NCBI GenBank assembly: GCA_964413365.1
Contig: CAYPRM010000004.1
Span: forward strand, 4,992 to 68,991
Direction of reading: 5' to 3'
Source of the DNA: RGIG4608 sp964413365
GTDB taxonomy: Bacteria > Bacillota > Clostridia > Oscillospirales > CAG-272
DNA length: 64,000 nt
The position numbers and the translations under genes are program-made. Positions 25,447-33,837 of this stretch are shown here, piece after piece; within the stretch, counting starts at the first letter, position 1; every line of letters starts with the position of its first letter. The notes below the pieces were generated by a model. It ran no database searches and had not been told where the DNA came from. It was given only the letters and a program-made list of their open reading frames with translations.

Positions 25447-26217
25447 TTATTTGGAGCTTCCGCTTCGACGTGGCAGGGCGTCCTCGTCAAGTCCGAGCCT
25501 TGCTCTGCGGCGTGCGGAGGCGTGATTGACGGTATAGAGCGCGGCGAACAGTGCGCAGACGAGCAGGGCGAGGGCTATGTAGTACGCCGTCAGCAGGCCG
25601 TCGGTCAGGGCTATCGTGGGCGAGAGGCGGTAGAGTATCGTGCCGTCCGTTATCTGTATTATGATCGGTTTTCCCTTGAGAGCCGAGTAGTCGGTGTGCA
25701 GGTGTATCATCCATGAGTAGCCGATGAGCAGGCCGATGCCTATGACGCTCTGATAGCAGTCGCGCAGGCGGAATTTCCTTGCGTTTACGAGCATCAACAT
25801 TCCCCCGAGATAGAGCAGGCTGTGATTTACGATAGCCATTACCAAAAGGTATGTGACGTTTCCCCCGGGGAGGAAGGAATCGGGGAGAACCCAGAATGCC
25901 ACGTGGTACATCGTTCCTGCGAGTATTGCCGCAAAGACCGCAAAGGTATCAGCCTGTCTGATCCGAAACACTATGAATATACCGAACAGAAAATAGCTCA
26001 CGGCGGAGAATTCCACGGGGAAATTCATATGATCGCCGATGATCTGCCAGCGTATATTCTCGCCCGTTTTATATATGAGCAGCAGAAGTGCTATGGTATA
26101 TGCGATGGCGTAGCTCAGCCTTGGCTTATTGCGCAGTAAGAAGACTATTAGGTTAAGAGTGATGAACAGCAGGAGCATGAGCACTGCCGCCCACCAATAT
26201 TCATTGCCTCCGAACAT
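25447..26217 (-). CDS. TIGR02206/YwaF-like polytopic membrane protein
   Basis: A 256-residue protein with about seven hydrophobic segments, compatible with the YwaF/TIGR02206 family of Firmicutes membrane proteins. It contains a proline/glycine-rich F-L-P-G-G-N-V turn and a N-H-S-L-L-Y-L-G-G-M-L-M helix. The start at 26217 is chosen because GGAGG lies five bases upstream; farther upstream in-frame ATGs have no site. The C terminus is basic and cytoplasmic. The function is unknown. Confidence 0.7.
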   Translation of the reverse strand: MFGGNEYWWAAVLMLLLFITLNLIVFLLRNKPRLSYAIAYTIALLLLIYKTGENIRWQIIGDHMNFPVEFSAVSYFLFGIFIVFRIRQADTFAVFAAILAGTMYHVAFWVLPDSFLPGGNVTYLLVMAIVNHSLLYLGGMLMLVNARKFRLRDCYQSVIGIGLLIGYSWMIHLHTDYSALKGKPIIIQITDGTILYRLSPTIALTDGLLTAYYIALALLVCALFAALYTVNHASARRRARLGLDEDALPRRSGSSK

Positions 26218-26586
26218 ATTTTCCTCCATTGACATTTGCATTAGGATAAGCGTATTATAATACAAAATTGTTAAATAAATATTAACACGTGCTAAATATA
26301 TCACAAAAGCTCTCACTAAGTCGAAGGATGGCATATAATGACAGTAAGAAATGCGGCGGATATTTACCGTCCGTCGGTGCTCAAAAAATGAAAAATAACG
26401 CTCATTGTGTCGCATTTTCCGAAAAAATGTGCAAAATTGTTAAAAAAATCGTCTAAAAATCAAAAAGTTTATGCAAGTAAACGAATACTTTTGCTTGATT
26501 TTATCCTTCTATCTTGCTATAATATACTTATAGAATTATGCAACTTTAACAGTTGATTTGAGTAGATTAAATTAGGAGCGTTATTT
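26218..26586. other. Intergenic region between divergent genes
   Basis: About 370 AT-rich bases. I see the HPr promoter near its right end and nothing else I can support: no hairpin with a T tract, repeat or open frame of note. Confidence 0.6.
26495..26523 (+). promoter_or_regulatory. Promoter of the HPr gene
   Basis: TTGATT, 17 bases, TATAAT, about 60 bases before the ATG. Confidence 0.78.
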
Positions 26587-26859
26587 ATGATCACTAAAGA
26601 GGTAAAGATTTTGAATGCAATAGGACTTCACGCAAGGCCTGCGACCTTCTTTATCCAGAAGGCGAACACCTATCCCTGTGCAATATGGGTTAAAAAGGAC
26701 GATCGCACAGTCAATGCAAAAAGCCTCTTGGGAGTTCTTTCCTTGGGTATAGCTAAGGGCATGACCATCGTTCTTGAGGCTGACGGTCAGGACGAGGGAC
26801 AGGCAATAGAGGGGCTTTGCGAGCTCATCGACAGTGGCTTTGACGAGCAGGGGCTCTGA
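26587..26859 (+). CDS. HPr-family phosphocarrier protein
   Basis: A 90-residue HPr fold. The phosphorylatable histidine is His15 in G-L-H-A-R-P-A, and the regulatory Ser46, target of HPr kinase in Firmicutes, is in N-A-K-S-L-L-G-V. Both residues being present favours a true HPr (ptsH) over the His-less Crh. It carries phosphate between Enzyme I and sugar EIIs, and as HPr-Ser-P takes part in CcpA-type catabolite control. No ptsI, hprK or EII gene is near, so pathway membership is inferred. AGGAG lies close upstream. Confidence 0.9.
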   Translation: MITKEVKILNAIGLHARPATFFIQKANTYPCAIWVKKDDRTVNAKSLLGVLSLGIAKGMTIVLEADGQDEGQAIEGLCELIDSGFDEQGL

Positions 26860-26964
26860 GGCTGAGTTAATCAAAGATTTTGGGGGCTGTGCTGTGTACA
26901 GCCCCTGTTTACTCTATGCCGATACGGCAAGGGCAAGAATTTTCAGAGAGGGGTAGGATAGAAT

Positions 26965-28785
26965 ATGGCAACGAGAGCAGAGCTGCTTGAGAGAGCAAAC
27001 GGACTTCCGCTCCGCCCTGGCGTATACATTATGCGCGATAGGTCGGGGAGAGTCATATATGTCGGGAAGTCGGCAAAGCTGAAGAATCGCGTTTCGCAAT
27101 ATTTCCAGAACAGCGAGAAAAATCTCAAGACCGAGAAGATGGTCGCGTCCGTATTCGAGTTTGACTATATTCTCTGTGATACGGAGATGGAGGCGCTCTC
27201 GCTCGAAAATTCCTTAATAAAGCAATACACCCCGAGATACAATATAAGGCTGAAGGACTCCAAGACCTATCCGTACATCAAGATCACGGATGGCGAGTAT
27301 CCACGCATCGTTATGACGAGAAAGCGTCTTGCGGACAAGGCTAAATACTACGGTCCGTTCTCGTCGGCAGGCACGGCGTACGAGATAATGGCGCTTCTGA
27401 GCAAGACTCTCGGTCTACCCACCTGCAAGCTGAAATTTCCGCGTGATATCGGACGGGGCAGGGAGTGCCTTTACTATCAGATGAAGCAATGCTGCGGCGT
27501 CTGCATGGGGCACGTGAGTGCGGAGGAATACCGTGCGCTGATATCCTGTGCCGCGGACATTTTGCGTGGCAACACCAAAGAGGCGACTGCCACACTCGAG
27601 AGGCAGATGTACGAATATTCCGAGGCGGAGCGATACGAGGCGGCGATGAAGTGCCGCGACACGATACGCGCGCTCGAGAGGATAAAGGAGAGGCAGAAGG
27701 TCGTGGACTCGCCCGATGCGGAATACGACGTTGTTGCGCTCCACAGTGAGGAGCTATGCTCGTGCCTTTCGGTATATTCCGTGCGTGCGGGAATACTCGG
27801 CTCGAAGAACGATTACCTTTTCGGTGCGGACAAGATACTTGATCCTGCGGCGATCACGGCATTTCTTGTTGAGTATTACACGAACACGGACATAGTGCCT
27901 AAAAAGCTCGTGCTTGATGCGAGCGTGGAGGTCGAGGAGGAGCTGCTCTCCGACTTTCTGACACAGAGAAGGGGCAGCAGGGTGAGTATCTGGACGCCCA
28001 AGCGCACGGAGATGAAGAAGCTGTGCGAGATGGTGCTCGCAAACGCCAAGGATAGGGCGCAGGTCTATGTCAAGGAGAGCGAGAAGGACGATTCCACTCT
28101 GCAAAGGCTCGCACAGCTCCTTGAGCTTGAGCTGATACCCGAGAGGATAGAGGCATACGATATATCGAATATAGGCTCGGAGCACAAGACGGGCGGAATG
28201 GTCGTTTACGTTGGCGGAAAACCGCAAAAGAGCGATTACAGGAGCTTTAATATAAGGGATGTTGAGGGCACTGATGACTATGCGTGTATGCGTGAAACGC
28301 TCCGCCGCAGGCTCTCCCACCTCGGAGATGCGCAGGGCTCGATGGGCGAATATCCCGATCTGATACTGCTCGACGGCGGACGGACGCACGTCGCGACCGT
28401 GTTGACGGTGCTTGATGAGATGGGGCTTGATATCCCCGTTTTCGGTATGGTCAAGGACGATTTTCACAAGACACGCGCGCTCTGCACGGCGGATGCTGAG
28501 ATAAGCATTGCACGTGAGCAGGCGGTGTACGGAATGATATACAGAATACAGGAGGAGGTACACAGGTACACCGTTTCACGAATGAGCACGGCAAAATCCA
28601 AGACTGTAAGGACCTCCTCGCTCGAAAAAATAAAGGGCATAGGCTCTGCCAAGGCAAAGAAGCTGCTGACGCATTTCGGCACGCTCAGCGCAATAAGAGA
28701 GGCGAGCGTGGAGCAGCTTTCTGCGGTGCGTGGCATCACGGAAGCGGACGCGGAGAGCATCTATGCATATTATCACAAGGGGTAG
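26965..28785 (+). CDS. uvrC: Excinuclease ABC subunit C
   Basis: Makes both incisions in nucleotide excision repair with UvrA/UvrB. The 606 residues show the N-terminal GIY-YIG nuclease (P-G-V-Y-I-M-R-D-R-S-G-R-V-I-Y-V-G-K-S), a UVR motif (~195-235), the RNase-H-like 3' nuclease (A-Y-D-I-S-N-I-G...V-V-Y-V-G-G-K-P, L-L-D-G-G) and a C-terminal helix-hairpin-helix pair ending at ~605. An AGGGGTAGGA site precedes the start. uvrA and uvrB are not in the window. It is followed after 9 bases by rsmD. Confidence 0.97.
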   Translation: MATRAELLERANGLPLRPGVYIMRDRSGRVIYVGKSAKLKNRVSQYFQNSEKNLKTEKMVASVFEFDYILCDTEMEALSLENSLIKQYTPRYNIRLKDSKTYPYIKITDGEYPRIVMTRKRLADKAKYYGPFSSAGTAYEIMALLSKTLGLPTCKLKFPRDIGRGRECLYYQMKQCCGVCMGHVSAEEYRALISCAADILRGNTKEATATLERQMYEYSEAERYEAAMKCRDTIRALERIKERQKVVDSPDAEYDVVALHSEELCSCLSVYSVRAGILGSKNDYLFGADKILDPAAITAFLVEYYTNTDIVPKKLVLDASVEVEEELLSDFLTQRRGSRVSIWTPKRTEMKKLCEMVLANAKDRAQVYVKESEKDDSTLQRLAQLLELELIPERIEAYDISNIGSEHKTGGMVVYVGGKPQKSDYRSFNIRDVEGTDDYACMRETLRRRLSHLGDAQGSMGEYPDLILLDGGRTHVATVLTVLDEMGLDIPVFGMVKDDFHKTRALCTADAEISIAREQAVYGMIYRIQEEVHRYTVSRMSTAKSKTVRTSSLEKIKGIGSAKAKKLLTHFGTLSAIREASVEQLSAVRGITEADAESIYAYYHKG

Positions 28786-28794
28786 GTAAGGAAT

Positions 28795-29355
28795 ATGAGG
28801 ATAATCACGGGAAGCGCAAGGGGGGCAAGACTGACGACGCCCGAGGGTGAGCATACCCGTCCGACGAGTGAGCGTGCGAAGGAGGCTCTCTTTTCCTCGC
28901 TCGGATACAGTATTTCGGGCGGAAGAGTGCTTGATCTCTTTGCAGGCTCGGGACAGCTCGGGCTTGAGGCGGCGAGCAGGGGCGCGCGCTCCGTTGTGCT
29001 CGTTGACAACGACGTTTCCGCTGTTGCGGCGATTCGGGCGAACGTAAAAAAGTGCAGGCTTGAGGACAGATGCACCGTCGTGCGCTCGGACTCACTTGCG
29101 TATCTTGACGGGTGCTCGGGGGAGAGTTTCGATCTCGTCCTTCTCGATCCGCCCTACGCGACCGCCCTTATAGACACAGCACTCACACGCCTTCTCGACC
29201 GTGGGCTTCTCGCACCAAGCTCTATTGTGGTCTGCGAGAGCGACAGAGAGGACATACTCTCCGAGAAAAATGCGGAGAGGCTTGATACTGTCAGGCTGAT
29301 GAAGCACGGCGTTGCGAGGATAAGTATTCTGAGAGTTAAGGAGATATATAAATGA
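28795..29355 (+). CDS. rsmD: 16S rRNA (guanine-966-N2)-methyltransferase
   Basis: A 186-residue SAM-dependent methyltransferase. It starts with the family's M-R-I-I-T-G-S-A-R-G-A-R-L, and T-R-P-T-S-E-R-A-K-E-A-L-F follows. The SAM site D-L-F-A-G-S-G-Q-L-G-L-E-A and the catalytic D-P-P-Y (L-V-L-L-D-P-P-Y) are intact. It methylates G966 of 16S rRNA in the assembled 30S head. It overlaps coaD by four bases; rsmD-coaD is a near-universal Firmicutes pair. Confidence 0.95.
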   Translation: MRIITGSARGARLTTPEGEHTRPTSERAKEALFSSLGYSISGGRVLDLFAGSGQLGLEAASRGARSVVLVDNDVSAVAAIRANVKKCRLEDRCTVVRSDSLAYLDGCSGESFDLVLLDPPYATALIDTALTRLLDRGLLAPSSIVVCESDREDILSEKNAERLDTVRLMKHGVARISILRVKEIYK

Positions 29356-29837
29356 AGATAGCAATAGTACCCGGAAGCTTTGATCCGATGACGCTCGGGC
29401 ATGTGAACATTGTCGAGCGTGCGGCGAGGCTCTTTGACAAGGTATATGTGGCAGTTATGATAAACGACAGCAAGAGCTACACCTTCTCACCCACGGAGCG
29501 CACCGAGATAGCGAGAGCGTCCTGCGCTCACATTCCGAACGTGGAGGTCATATTCGACGCAGGAATGCTCGCAGAGCTTGCAGGAAGGCTTGATGCGTGT
29601 GCGATAGTGAAGGGAATAAGGGACGAGAACGATTACAGGTACGAGTTTGAGATGGCGCAGTTCAACGCAAGGGGCTGTCCCACCACGCAGACCGTTTTCC
29701 TCCCCTGCGACGAGGGTGCGAGGGAGATAAGCTCCACCGCCGTCCGCAGAAGGCTGAGCAGAGGCGAGGACGTTTCCGACGTTATGTCGGAGAGGGCTAT
29801 GCCGCTCGTTCTGAAATATATAAAGGAAAAGGCATAG
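29352..29837 (+). CDS. coaD: Phosphopantetheine adenylyltransferase
   Basis: The penultimate CoA biosynthesis enzyme, transferring AMP from ATP to 4'-phosphopantetheine. At 161 residues the length is standard. The nucleotidyltransferase motif reads G-S-F-D-P-M-T-L-G-H, and the C-terminal I-S-S-T-A-V-R-R motif is complete; K-G-I-R-D-E-N-D-Y-R-Y-E is the typical substrate loop. Its start overlaps the rsmD stop (ATGA), so the two are translationally coupled. Confidence 0.97.
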   Translation: MKIAIVPGSFDPMTLGHVNIVERAARLFDKVYVAVMINDSKSYTFSPTERTEIARASCAHIPNVEVIFDAGMLAELAGRLDACAIVKGIRDENDYRYEFEMAQFNARGCPTTQTVFLPCDEGAREISSTAVRRRLSRGEDVSDVMSERAMPLVLKYIKEKA

Positions 29838-29873
29838 GGATCTTACGATATTCCGTGCGCGTTCTAAATGCGA

Positions 29874-29930
29874 ATGCTCGCTCATATATTTAACCGAAGA
29901 TAAATCTGGAGGTTGTATATGAGCGAGCAT
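29874..29930 (+). promoter_or_regulatory. Perfect 15-bp inverted repeat spanning the spoIVA start codon
   Basis: The left arm 29874-29888 (atgctcgctcatata) is the exact reverse complement of 29916-29930. The right arm contains the spoIVA ATG (29919-29921), and the 27-base loop contains its GGAGG (29908-29912). If transcribed in full, the start codon would be buried in a stem. Alternatively it is a DNA operator. A CATATATT at 29883-29890 resembles a sigma-E -10 element, in which case the left arm would lie upstream of the RNA start. Confidence 0.6.
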
Positions 29931-31397
29931 ACTATTTACAGGGATATCGCCGAGCGAACGGGCGGAGATATCTATATCGGCGTGGTAGGGCCTGTGCGAA
30001 GCGGCAAATCCACGTTCATAAAGCGTTTTATGGAGACGGTGATACTTCCGAACATCGAAGAGGGCTACGACAGGGAGCGTGCGCGAGACGAGCTTCCGCA
30101 GAGCGCAGGCGGCAGGACGGTGATGACCACCGAGCCGAAATTTATTCCCGACAGCGCCGTCCCCGTCGAGATGGGCGAGGGTGAGCGGATGCGTGTCAAG
30201 ATGATCGACTGCGTGGGCTACATGATACCCGACGCGATGGGCACGCTCGAGGACGGGCAGGTGCGAATGGTCAGGACGCCGTGGCAGAGCGAGCCGATGC
30301 CGTTCTCCGATGCGGCGGAGCTGGGCACGCGAAAGGTGATAAACGAGCACTCCACCATTGGAATGCTCATAACGAGCGACGGCACGGTCGGCGACATACC
30401 CCGTCAGAGCTATGTTGAGGCGGAGGAGAGGGTGGTTCACGAGCTGAGAGCGATAGGCAAGCCATTCGCGCTTATACTCAATTCCGCGAGTCCCACATCG
30501 CCGCGCTCGATAGCCCTCGGGGAGGAGCTTGAGGAAAAATACGGCGCACCCGTGGCTCTCGTGAACTGTCTTGAGCTTGATGCGGAGGACATAAAGCACA
30601 TTCTCTCGATGGTGCTCTCCGAATTTCCCGTAACGGAGATAAGGCTACGTCTGCCCGAGTGGATGCAGGCACTCGATGCGGAGCATCCGATCAGGAGATC
30701 CCTCCACGACGCCACCTGCAGGTGTGCGCAGACGGTGGGCAGAGTTGGGAGCATCAAGGACGCCTTCACGCCGATGGAGGGCAACGAGTACGTGGAGGGG
30801 CTGACCTTTGACGACATTGATTACGGGAGCGGACGTGTTAGGATCAGCGTAAGAAGCCCGCGCGAGCTGTATTTCAGGACTGTCAGCGAGCTTACGGGCT
30901 TCGACATCACGCGTGAGGAGCAGCTCGTGCGCATGCTTCGCGAATATTCCGAGAAGCGGAGTGAGTACGGGCGAATTTCCGAGGCTCTTGCAGACGCGGA
31001 GGAGAAGGGGTACGGGATAATAATGCCCGATGTGAGCAAGCTCCACTTAGAGGAGCCTGAGATAGTCAAGCGTCCCGGGGGCTACGGCGTAAGACTGCGC
31101 GCAGGGGCGGAGTCCATACACCTCATACGTGCGAACATTGAAACGGAGATCAGTCCGACGGTCGGAAGCGAGGCACAGAGCGAGGATCTTGTGAAATATA
31201 TGCTTGAGGAATTTGAGGAGGATCCTCGCAGGATCTGGGAGTCGAACATCTTTGGCAAGACGCTGTATGAGCTTATCAATGAGGGATTACACACAAAGCT
31301 TGAGCACATTCCCGACGACTCGCGAAAAAAGCTCTCCGAAACGCTGGAGCGCATAATAAATGAAGGCTCGAGCGGGCTTATCTGCATAATACTGTAA
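29919..31397 (+). CDS. spoIVA: Stage IV sporulation protein A (coat basal-layer ATPase)
   Basis: Morphogenetic ATPase that polymerises on the forespore surface and anchors the spore coat; made in the mother cell. At 492 residues it has the family length. The Walker A motif G-P-V-R-S-G-K-S-T lies near residue 25, M-I-D-C-V-G-Y-M-I-P follows near 95, and the C terminus shows the typical short conserved end. GGAGG sits six bases from the ATG; a TTG two codons earlier directly adjoins that site and is unlikely. SpoIVA is diagnostic for endospore formers. Its clostridial partner SipL is encoded at 44708-46264. The start codon lies in a perfect inverted repeat. Confidence 0.96.
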   Translation: MSEHTIYRDIAERTGGDIYIGVVGPVRSGKSTFIKRFMETVILPNIEEGYDRERARDELPQSAGGRTVMTTEPKFIPDSAVPVEMGEGERMRVKMIDCVGYMIPDAMGTLEDGQVRMVRTPWQSEPMPFSDAAELGTRKVINEHSTIGMLITSDGTVGDIPRQSYVEAEERVVHELRAIGKPFALILNSASPTSPRSIALGEELEEKYGAPVALVNCLELDAEDIKHILSMVLSEFPVTEIRLRLPEWMQALDAEHPIRRSLHDATCRCAQTVGRVGSIKDAFTPMEGNEYVEGLTFDDIDYGSGRVRISVRSPRELYFRTVSELTGFDITREEQLVRMLREYSEKRSEYGRISEALADAEEKGYGIIMPDVSKLHLEEPEIVKRPGGYGVRLRAGAESIHLIRANIETEISPTVGSEAQSEDLVKYMLEEFEEDPRRIWESNIFGKTLYELINEGLHTKLEHIPDDSRKKLSETLERIINEGSSGLICIIL

Positions 31398-31438
31398 CCA
31401 TTCAAAAAATATTAAAATATTAAATTGTGTCAAAGCTA

Positions 31439-31467
31439 TTGACAAAATGGCGATTTTGATATAGAAT
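31439..31467 (+). promoter_or_regulatory. Promoter of the COG2509 flavoprotein
   Basis: TTGACA, 17 bases, TAGAAT. It predicts a ~95-base 5' leader carrying the hairpin at 31497-31526. Confidence 0.78.
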
Positions 31468-31496
31468 GGTATGGAATAAAAAATCTATGCGTGCGA

Positions 31497-31526
31497 TGCG
31501 ACCTCGGATTTTGATCCAAGGTCGCA
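31497..31526 (+). promoter_or_regulatory. Strong hairpin in the 5' leader of the flavoprotein gene
   Basis: TGCGACCT-C-GGAT, a TTTG loop, ATCC-A-AGGTCGCA: 12 pairs with one internal mismatch. No T tract follows, so it is not a simple terminator. It may stabilise the mRNA or bind a protein. Confidence 0.5.
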
Positions 31527-31567
31527 TTATCTATGCCCGAAGATAGAGATAAAGGAGATCTTTTGCT

Positions 31568-32941
31568 ATGAGATACGATGTTATAATAATAGGCGCAGGC
31601 CCCGGGGGTATTTTTACCGCATACGAGCTTGTGAAAAAGGGAAACGGGAGCCTGAGGATTGGCGTATTTGAGGAGGGCAACGAGCTGAATCGCCGCCACT
31701 GCCCCATTGACGGCAAAAGGGTAAAGACCTGCATCGGCTGCAAGACCTGCTCGATAATGAGCGGATTTGGAGGTGCGGGGGCATTTTCGGATGGAAAATA
31801 CAATATCACAAACAGCTTTGGCGGCACGCTCCACGAGCACATCGGCAGGGCGCGCGCTCTCGAGCTTATGCACTACGTTGACGAGATAAATATGTCCCAC
31901 GGCGGAGAGGGAACGAAGCTTTATACCACGGCAAATTCGAGATTTAAGAAGCTTTGCCTTGAGAACAAGCTCTACCTTCTTGATGCGTCCGTCCGCCATC
32001 TCGGAACGGATATCAACTATGTCGTGCTTGAAAATATATACGCAGAGCTTCGCGACAAGGTGGATTTCCACTTCAACACCCCCGTCGGCGACATTGAGAT
32101 CATTGACGGCGGCTATCGCATCCACACGCCGAGCGGAGACCACGAGTGCGAGAGATGCGTCGTGTCGGTCGGACGTGTCGGCTCAAAGTGGGTGGAGGGC
32201 ATCTGCAACGAGCTTGGGCTTGAGAAAAAGTCCAACAGAGTCGACCTCGGCGTTCGTGTTGAGCTTCCTGCGGTGGTATTTTCACATCTGACGGACGAGC
32301 TCTACGAGAGCAAGATCGTTTACAGGACGGAGAAATTCGAGGACAATGTTCGCACCTTCTGCATGAACCCAAAGGGCATGGTCGTAAACGAGAACACCAA
32401 CGGTATCGTTACCGTCAACGGTCATTCCTATGAGGATCCTGCTCTCCAGACGGAGAACACGAATTTCGCCCTGCTCGTATCCAAGCATTTTTCCGAGCCG
32501 TTTGAGGACTCCAACGGCTACGGCGAGAGCATCGCAAGGCTCTCGAATATGCTCGGCGGCGGCGTCATCGTTCAGAGATTTGGCGACCTTATCCGCGGCA
32601 GACGCAGTACCGTCAAGCGCATTGAGGAGAGCACTGTCGTGCCCACGCTCGCGGCAACGCCGGGCGACCTCTCCCTCGTCCTGCCAAAGAGGATACTTGA
32701 TGGAATAATCGAGATGATCTACGCTCTTGACAAGATCGCCCCCGGAACTGCAAACGACGACACGCTCCTTTACGGCGTGGAGGTCAAATTCTACAATATG
32801 GAGGTCGCCGTCAACGAGGATCTGGAGACGGTGCACAGGGGACTTTATATGATAGGAGACGGAAGCGGAATAACCCACTCGCTCTCCCATGCATCCGCAA
32901 GCGGCGTGCATGTTGCAAGAAGGATACTCGGCACAGACTGA
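31568..32941 (+). CDS. FAD-dependent dehydrogenase, COG2509 family
   Basis: A 457-residue flavoprotein. The N-terminal dinucleotide-binding motif is I-I-G-A-G-P-G-G-I-F-T-A. A cysteine-rich stretch follows (H-C-P-I-D-G...C-I-G-C-K-T-C-S-I-M-S-G-F-G-G-A-G-A-F-S-D-G-K), characteristic of this family, and the C terminus has G-D-G-S-G-I-T-H-S-L-S-H-A-S-A-S-G. Conserved across Clostridia as an 'uncharacterised FAD-dependent dehydrogenase'; the substrate is unknown. An AAAGGAGA site lies upstream, with a long leader from its own promoter. Confidence 0.88.
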   Translation: MRYDVIIIGAGPGGIFTAYELVKKGNGSLRIGVFEEGNELNRRHCPIDGKRVKTCIGCKTCSIMSGFGGAGAFSDGKYNITNSFGGTLHEHIGRARALELMHYVDEINMSHGGEGTKLYTTANSRFKKLCLENKLYLLDASVRHLGTDINYVVLENIYAELRDKVDFHFNTPVGDIEIIDGGYRIHTPSGDHECERCVVSVGRVGSKWVEGICNELGLEKKSNRVDLGVRVELPAVVFSHLTDELYESKIVYRTEKFEDNVRTFCMNPKGMVVNENTNGIVTVNGHSYEDPALQTENTNFALLVSKHFSEPFEDSNGYGESIARLSNMLGGGVIVQRFGDLIRGRRSTVKRIEESTVVPTLAATPGDLSLVLPKRILDGIIEMIYALDKIAPGTANDDTLLYGVEVKFYNMEVAVNEDLETVHRGLYMIGDGSGITHSLSHASASGVHVARRILGTD

Positions 32942-32986
32942 CGGACGGTGGATGGGATGCAAAGGCGCGAAAAATGCCGAAAATCC

Positions 32987-33015
32987 TTGATTTTTGCTCC
33001 TATCTGTGCTACAAT
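32987..33015 (+). promoter_or_regulatory. Promoter of the YczE-like gene
   Basis: TTGATT, 17 bases, TACAAT. It overlaps the very end of the preceding unit and supports a start at 33047 rather than farther upstream. Confidence 0.7.
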
Positions 33016-33046
33016 AGAGAAAAATAAGTTTGAAATGGAAGCTGTA

Positions 33047-33751
33047 ATGAAAAAACGTATTGGAAAGGTCGGAGAGCTTGCGTGGATCGTGGGAAACGTC
33101 ATCTGCGCCTTCGGAAATTGCCTTATATCAAGGAGCGGACTCGGTGTTTCGTCGATAATCGGCCCTGCCTTCGTGCTCAGTGATCATCTGAGGTCGCTGA
33201 ACAGTATATTTACTGTCGGTATGTGTGAGTATATGATACAGGGGCTCCTGCTCGCGGTCTGCTGTCTGCTCATCGGCAGATTTAAGCCGAAATTTATATT
33301 CACCGTCTGCAACATTCTCTTTTATGGTGCGTGCTTCGATATCGTGGACGTGATCCTTGCAGGCGTCGTGCCGAGTGGGATCTGGGAGCAGATCGGTGTG
33401 GCGGCGCTCGGAACGCTCATTGCGGGCTTTGCGGTGGCGATAATGCTCCGCACGTACATACCGCCGTCAGCGTACGAGATCTTCGTTAAGGAGGTCGCTA
33501 TTGCAAAAAGGCTCGATATGGGCAGGATGAAGCTCATCTTCGATGCATCGATGCTCATCATCGCTGTCGTTATGATGCTCGTGCTCATCGGCGAGTGGAG
33601 ATGGGATCTTATCGGAGCTTACACGCTCATAAATGCGGTGATAAATTCCGTGGTCGTTGCGTTCTTCGGGAAGCTTATTGATAAGGTGTTCGATTTCACG
33701 CCCGCCTTGCCGAGGCTGTATAATTGGCTTGAGTCAAATTCGGATAAATAG
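33047..33751 (+). CDS. YczE/YitT-like (DUF6198-type) membrane protein
   Basis: A 234-residue protein with five to six hydrophobic segments. The N-terminal part G-N-V-I-C-A-F-G-N-C-L-I-S-R-S-G-L-G-V-S-S-I matches the general YczE/DUF6198 pattern of a first helix followed by G-x-G-x-S. It is an inner-membrane protein with no known substrate; transport is often guessed but not shown. The start at 33047 is preferred because GGAAG lies ~8 bases upstream and an earlier ATG (33035) is only ~13 bases from the predicted RNA start. Followed by a strong terminator. Confidence 0.7.
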   Translation: MKKRIGKVGELAWIVGNVICAFGNCLISRSGLGVSSIIGPAFVLSDHLRSLNSIFTVGMCEYMIQGLLLAVCCLLIGRFKPKFIFTVCNILFYGACFDIVDVILAGVVPSGIWEQIGVAALGTLIAGFAVAIMLRTYIPPSAYEIFVKEVAIAKRLDMGRMKLIFDASMLIIAVVMMLVLIGEWRWDLIGAYTLINAVINSVVVAFFGKLIDKVFDFTPALPRLYNWLESNSDK

Positions 33752-33763
33752 TATTTTTTACTT

Positions 33764-33812
33764 AAATATCGCACATAATAGTGTTAGCTCTTATGTGCGA
33801 TATTTTTATTTT
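33764..33812 (+). terminator. Terminator of the YczE-like gene
   Basis: A perfect 15-bp stem AAATATCGCACATAA/TTATGTGCGATATTT with a 12-base loop and a T-rich tail. Confidence 0.85.
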
Positions 33813-33837
33813 ACTGAATTTGAGGTGAGGATAAGCT

